Positions 59,774-64,000 of a DNA stretch of 64,000 nt are shown here, in pieces. Source of the DNA: Rotaria sordida (lineage: Eukaryota; Rotifera; Eurotatoria; Philodinida; Philodinidae). The position numbers were made by a program, and so were the translations under genes. Position 1 is the first letter of the stretch; the number at the start of each line of letters is the position of its first letter. The stretch lies in the NCBI GenBank assembly GCA_905250125.1, contig CAJNOL010000113.1, forward strand, positions 62,001-126,000, written 5' to 3'. The notes under the pieces were generated by a model that ran no database searches, was not told the DNA's origin, and saw only the letters and a program-made list of their open reading frames with translations.

Positions 59774-60465
59774 ATGTTTTTAAATATTGATTATGCTAAA
59801 CGAGTAAGTAGAATTTTTTTTTAAAAATCAAATATTAATTATTTTCTTATAAAAAAATAAAGGCTGCTGCTCGTGATACAAATATTCAATCTCTTGATAT
59901 AATATCAATTGAAGATGATAATGATATTGATTATGAACAATTATTTGATGATGATATAACAATCGATAATTCGAAAATCGAAATAAAAAAACCTATTAAA
60001 CGTGTTCGTTTTGCTCCAAATATTGATGAAAATTCTTTAACACCAATTTTACCACGTTCATCATCTATACGACCAAGATTTGATATTGAATTTGATTTTG
60101 ATTCACTTGTATCACCATCAAATGAATTAAATTCTAATGATTCATTTGTAACAGAAAAATCTATTAATTGGAAAGAAGCTTTTCTTAGTGATTTACATAT
60201 AGCTAAAAACAATCAACCAACATTAATTTCTTCACCATCAATTATACAAATAGATAATAAAACAAATCAAGATACATTATGGGATTTTATGAAAGAATCA
60301 AATCCTGAATTATTTGAAAAAATTCAAAGAATATATAATGATAAACAAAAACGTATTGATCGATTTTCTATACAACAACCAACATTATCTAATAAAATAA
60401 ATAGTAAAATTACAAAATCTACAACTATATCAGATAAAGAAGGTATTCAAAAGACAATATCTTAA
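59774..60465 (+). CDS. Acidic low-complexity protein with PP1-docking motif, unknown
   Basis: Two exons, 59774-59803 and 59863-60465, join in phase 0 (AKR|AAARDTN) to 210 residues. The ATG follows a tttttctag acceptor-like site at 59770. The first half is acidic (SIEDDNDIDYEQLFDDDITI). IKKPIKRVRFAPNIDE at about residues 53-68 includes KRVRF, a match to the RVxF motif that docks proteins on protein phosphatase 1. The second half has a helical block (INWKEAFLSDLHIAKNN, TLWDFMKESNPELFEKIQRI). No family identified. A PP1 regulatory role is inferred from one short motif only. Codon use matches the neighbouring genes, which supports it being real. Confidence 0.6.
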
Positions 60466-61656
60466 TAAAAAAAAAAAAATTATATAATTTGAAATAAAAG
60501 AAAAATCAACACAACTATTTTTATTGACATATGATATACTTATTATTTATCTAACTGATAGATTAATCCATCAATTTTTGGAATTGATATAAAGAGCTAT
60601 CTTCATGCTATTCGAGTATGACATCAGTATTTATTATCCATATTCCATTATTAAATACAATAGAAAATAAAGTGATCATTAGTTATATTGAAAAACCTTA
60701 GTTTTACTGTTGGAAGAGCAGTGGCCGGATTTCATGAGTTTTAAACTTCTGGAATTCTTAAAAGTGCAGCTTCATTCATAGAACTCTCGGAAGAATGTGG
60801 ATGTGGATTTGCCTTTACAGTTATACTCATTTTTAAATACCCACGGAAAGGATTGTACTATGCATTTGTTATCTCTCATGAGATTTCTGGATGTAAGACA
60901 CCATTACAATTGTTGGGTAAGTAAAACATGATGATGTTAATTTCATTTGTTTGAAATACTAAGGATTGATCTGTTATCTAAATTTTAATAAATTAGGATT
61001 ACTTCAGTGTTGGAGTTCCGTGAGTGAAGTTATACTTTTAAGGATTTTATAAATTCAGAATTCATGAAATTCGGACATGTCTCAAAATAAAAAATAAAAG
61101 ATCAGAACTATCAGTACTTTCATAGTATATCATTTATTTTTGTCGATTTACAATAAGATTTAATAGTTGTTTAGATAAGAACTAAAGAGATATAGGAGAT
61201 TTTTCTGAGTAAATTTAATTCCAACACTAAAGACTTTCTCTTCCTGAAAAAACCAATTTCGCTCCAGATACATTCAAATTACCTGAAGTTTGGAGAATAT
61301 ATTGGAGCTATAGTAAAATTTTCAGCTCTATACCATAACACTTGACAGAAATGTTTCATCAAACAAGAGTCACAAAAATAGCTCATTTGCTACTACAAAG
61401 TCTTTTCTTTTAAATTCTTTTACTTTTTATATGGGAAAAAATGAGTGACAAGTTGAAGGTTTCAAAAACTTCTAAATTGCACGATCGAAAAAATGTATAA
61501 ACAAAGAAAAAATGAAAAAGCTTTTCCTACTTTTTTTTTTGAAGTAGGTAATGACAGAAATCATCAAAAATTTCAGCAAAAAAAGGAGGTGCTAAATAAA
61601 AAATCATTTAAACTATATGATGAATGTGAACATTATTTTTGAATATTTTTTTGTAG
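60466..61656. other. Region between two plus-strand genes, exons unresolved
   Basis: No firm exons were found, though upstream exons of the next gene may hide here. An open stretch at about 60745-60920 ending in a gtaag donor-like site has codon use less AT-biased than the nearby genes and is probably part of a repeat. The acceptor ttgtag at 61656 marks the first supported exon of the following gene. Confidence 0.4.
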
Positions 61657-63887
61657 TTTCCGTATCAAAGTCTATATCATTATCTGAAATCGAATTGAAA
61701 TCATCCGAATCCTCGAATATTTCAATTATTGAAATTCGACTTGAAAATGGTATTTATTATCTTATAAATTTTTCTTGATAATTTTGTTTTTTTTTTCTCT
61801 CTTTCAATATATTATTAGATGAATTCAATCAAATTCATGAAGAACTTCTTCATTTTTTATTACCATATCATAAAATTTTATGTCAAGAAAATATTTGGCC
61901 AAAAGAATATAATTTTACATCACCAAATATATCATTTCAATTAATAAAAAATATTTGTGAAAATGAAAAATATTTTATTAAAAATTTAAATCGTAGTGAT
62001 ATACTTAAATATTTAATGTTTATTTATACAATAACATCATTTCTTTATATATTTGCTTATTGTTCATTACAAACAGCTATACATCATATTGAAAATATAA
62101 TTGTACAAAATATGAAATATGTTTGCATTGGTTTGTTTGTTTGAATTAAATTTTAATAAAAATATTATTTAATTTTGAAAAATTTTCTAGATCAAGAATG
62201 TGGTAAACCATTATTTGATTTATTAACAAAAACTCATCAAAAATTTGAAAATATTCTTCATCCAAAAATTTTACATATTAAACAAATGTTTGTTGATTTT
62301 TTTGATAAAAGACGACGATTAATTGGTACTATAAGACAAATATCAGAACCAAAAGTAAAACAAAAATTATTTTTTTTTGTCAAACACAATCTAAAAGCAA
62401 TGTCAAAATATAGAGATAGAAATTTGGATCCCGCTAACAGATACATTAATAACGGCTGATCATTAGAGTTCATTGGGTTAGTCTCGAAGCCGCATTTCAT
62501 TGAGTGCAGATCTGAAAATTTTAGAGCTAATGCCCTCTACTCATCATAGACGTTGTTGATATGCGATATTAATAACGTCTTGTTATAATTTATGAACTAC
62601 TGGTTTTTTCTACTTAGGTCGAAAATAAAAAGACCGAAAGTAACAATACCAAAAATTAAGTAGATAAATGTGAATTCAATGTTTACTATTGAAAACGAAA
62701 GAGTAAACCACAAATAAAAAGACTTGTTTATCTTACAAGCGAACGTTTCCAAATGTCAAATCGGTTTTCACTATTCTTTCAGTCTTAGAGAGTAGTGAAA
62801 AAAGTATATTTTAGTTTGATTTTTCAATCGTTTGTATCTATTATACACGGTGTGTATTAGATTTTGTAATGCTATTAACTGTTTATTTTTCTGTTTTGAT
62901 ACACTCCAGAAGGTTGTAGGTGTACGTAGTGCTCTACTCGTCAGACCCACACCCACACCTTCTCAGTGATTAATAACAGCAGCTACATCATGTTTAACAT
63001 TTTAATCCCGTAGGGATTGTGCTAACAGTTTTATTTTAATTAAAATAAAATATTCTCTATCATAGTTTCTTCTTCTTGTTCAATATGAATCAATTGAACT
63101 ATTGCATGATATTGAACGTGGTCTTTCATCAATTATTGAACTTCGTTCTTATGTTTATGATAAACAGATTAATATTACTCGAGATGAATTAAATGATTTG
63201 TAAGTTATTGTTTAGATTTTTAATAACATATATTCTTTGTTTATTTATTATAAACAAAACAAAAAAAAAATATATATAGATTAATGTACAATAATATGAT
63301 TATTATTCGTACACGTCAAATATCATCAATAATAATAACTCGACCAAAACGATTAACATTAATTATTGAATATGAATATGGAGAACAAATACCACAATGG
63401 TATCGATTTTGTCAACAACAATTTATTTCGTATCTTGCTTATAAAACTATTTTACCTTCATTTATAGCACCAGGTTTTTTTTTTTAGGATAAAGAATAAT
63501 TTTTTTTCTAAATAGACTTTTTTATTATTATTATTATTTAGATGAAGAATTAATTGAAATTATTGAGAAAACATCTTCTCCAATAATGAAGGATGAACCA
63601 TCAATTTTACCGACAATTATTTTAGCACGACCATTAGTTGATAATTTTAAATTATTACGAACACTTGAATGTCGGTAAGAAAGAATTAAATAAAAATGAT
63701 TTTTTTTTTTGTTCAAATTATTTGGAGATTTTTTTTTTTTAGACATGATATATCGATTATTACACGAGATTATCATTTACTTAGTATTCCAATCGATAAA
63801 CAACCAGATATTTTAATTGATTCGATTACTTCAATGTTAATCTTTGATTTAAATACCAAACTTGATATTAATTTAGTACAACATAAA
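61657..63887 (+). CDS. Multi-exon protein, partial; possible XPF-like C-terminal region
   Basis: Seven exons (61657-61749, 61819-62130, 62191-62354, 63066-63199, 63280-63473, 63542-63674, 63743-63887) join in frame to about 391 residues with neither end complete. The start exon lies upstream, and the last exon ends in CATAAA|gtatg near the window edge (or stops at TGA 63891). The N-terminal half is helical with a hydrophobic patch (YLMFIYTITSFLYIFAYC). The C-terminal part, PTIILARPLVDNFKLLRTLE, then CRHDISIITRDYHLL, then KQPDILIDSITSMLIFDL, follows the strand order of XPF/ERCC4-type nuclease-like folds (L..H.I....RD.......DI.ID..T...). SHOC1/ZIP2 meiotic crossover proteins have such a domain. 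This resemblance is weak. A 711-bp intron (62355-63065) carries repeats. Confidence 0.5.
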
Positions 63888-64000
63888 GTATGAAAAAAAT
63901 TCTTCAATGAAAACAATCAATTGTTATCTTACTATTGAGATTTATCGGATGATTTTTTTTTCATTTTTTCAAAACATATATAAGTTTCCAGTGAAGGCTT

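Noticed and set aside
60745-60920. Open stretch followed by a gtaag donor-like site
   Set aside because: No start codon or matching downstream exon, and codon use differs from the neighbouring genes. Likely repeat DNA.
1-64000. CRISPR arrays, bacterial-type operons, tRNA or rRNA genes
   Set aside because: No regularly spaced repeats, no ribosome-binding-site-led operons, and no cloverleaf or rRNA core sequence was noticed. A tRNA scan by eye is not reliable, so absence of tRNAs is not proven.

Overview
The window is very AT-rich nuclear DNA of a small-genome metazoan. Genes have many short introns (about 50 to 70 bp, GT..AG, T-rich tract before the acceptor) mixed with a few introns of 0.8 to 3.1 kb that hold repeats. 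A bdelloid rotifer is my best guess: an F-box fragment at 25.8 kb recalls the expanded rotifer F-box families, the introns fit, and several start codons sit just behind splice-acceptor-like sites, as expected where spliced-leader trans-splicing occurs. This is inference; no organellar or rRNA marker is present.

Layout, left to right: a MATH-like/BTB gene (1.2-3.4 kb), then COP9 signalosome subunit 2 (3.5-7.7 kb), U5 snRNP 40 kDa WD40 protein (9.0-10.1 kb) and a 17-exon pyruvate kinase (10.5-14.8 kb), all on the plus strand. A gene-poor stretch follows (14.8-20.2 kb). Then come a Gfi1/senseless zinc-finger gene (20.2-21.7 kb) and a repeat-rich block (23.3-27.9 kb) with a dead mariner, a Tc1-like non-autonomous element and two head-to-head fragments of an unrecognised repeated ORF. 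Ribosomal stalk protein P0 (28.2-30.8 kb, minus) is followed by an 11-exon trithorax/KMT2A-type histone methyltransferase (31.2-42.8 kb, plus). The 45-52.4 kb region holds a cluster of small secreted or membrane proteins that I do not recognise. LRRC45 (54.1-59.2 kb, minus) comes next, then a tiny F-box protein, an acidic protein with a PP1-docking motif, and a gene running off the right edge whose 3' part faintly resembles an XPF-like fold.

The housekeeping genes cover protein degradation control (CSN2, BTB), splicing, glycolysis, translation, chromatin and the centrosome. They show no shared pathway; the arrangement is ordinary eukaryotic clustering, except that the BTB and CSN2 reading frames lie only 80 bp apart with an acceptor-like site between them. 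The most interesting observations are a Taspase1-like cleavage motif and a WIN-like motif in the trithorax homologue, microexons and a 45-residue insertion in pyruvate kinase, families of foldback elements lodged in introns, and a hAT-type MITE with a nearly perfect 8-bp target duplication. I found no convincing new multi-gene system. Exon joins were checked by hand for reading frame; coordinates may be off by a base or two in places.
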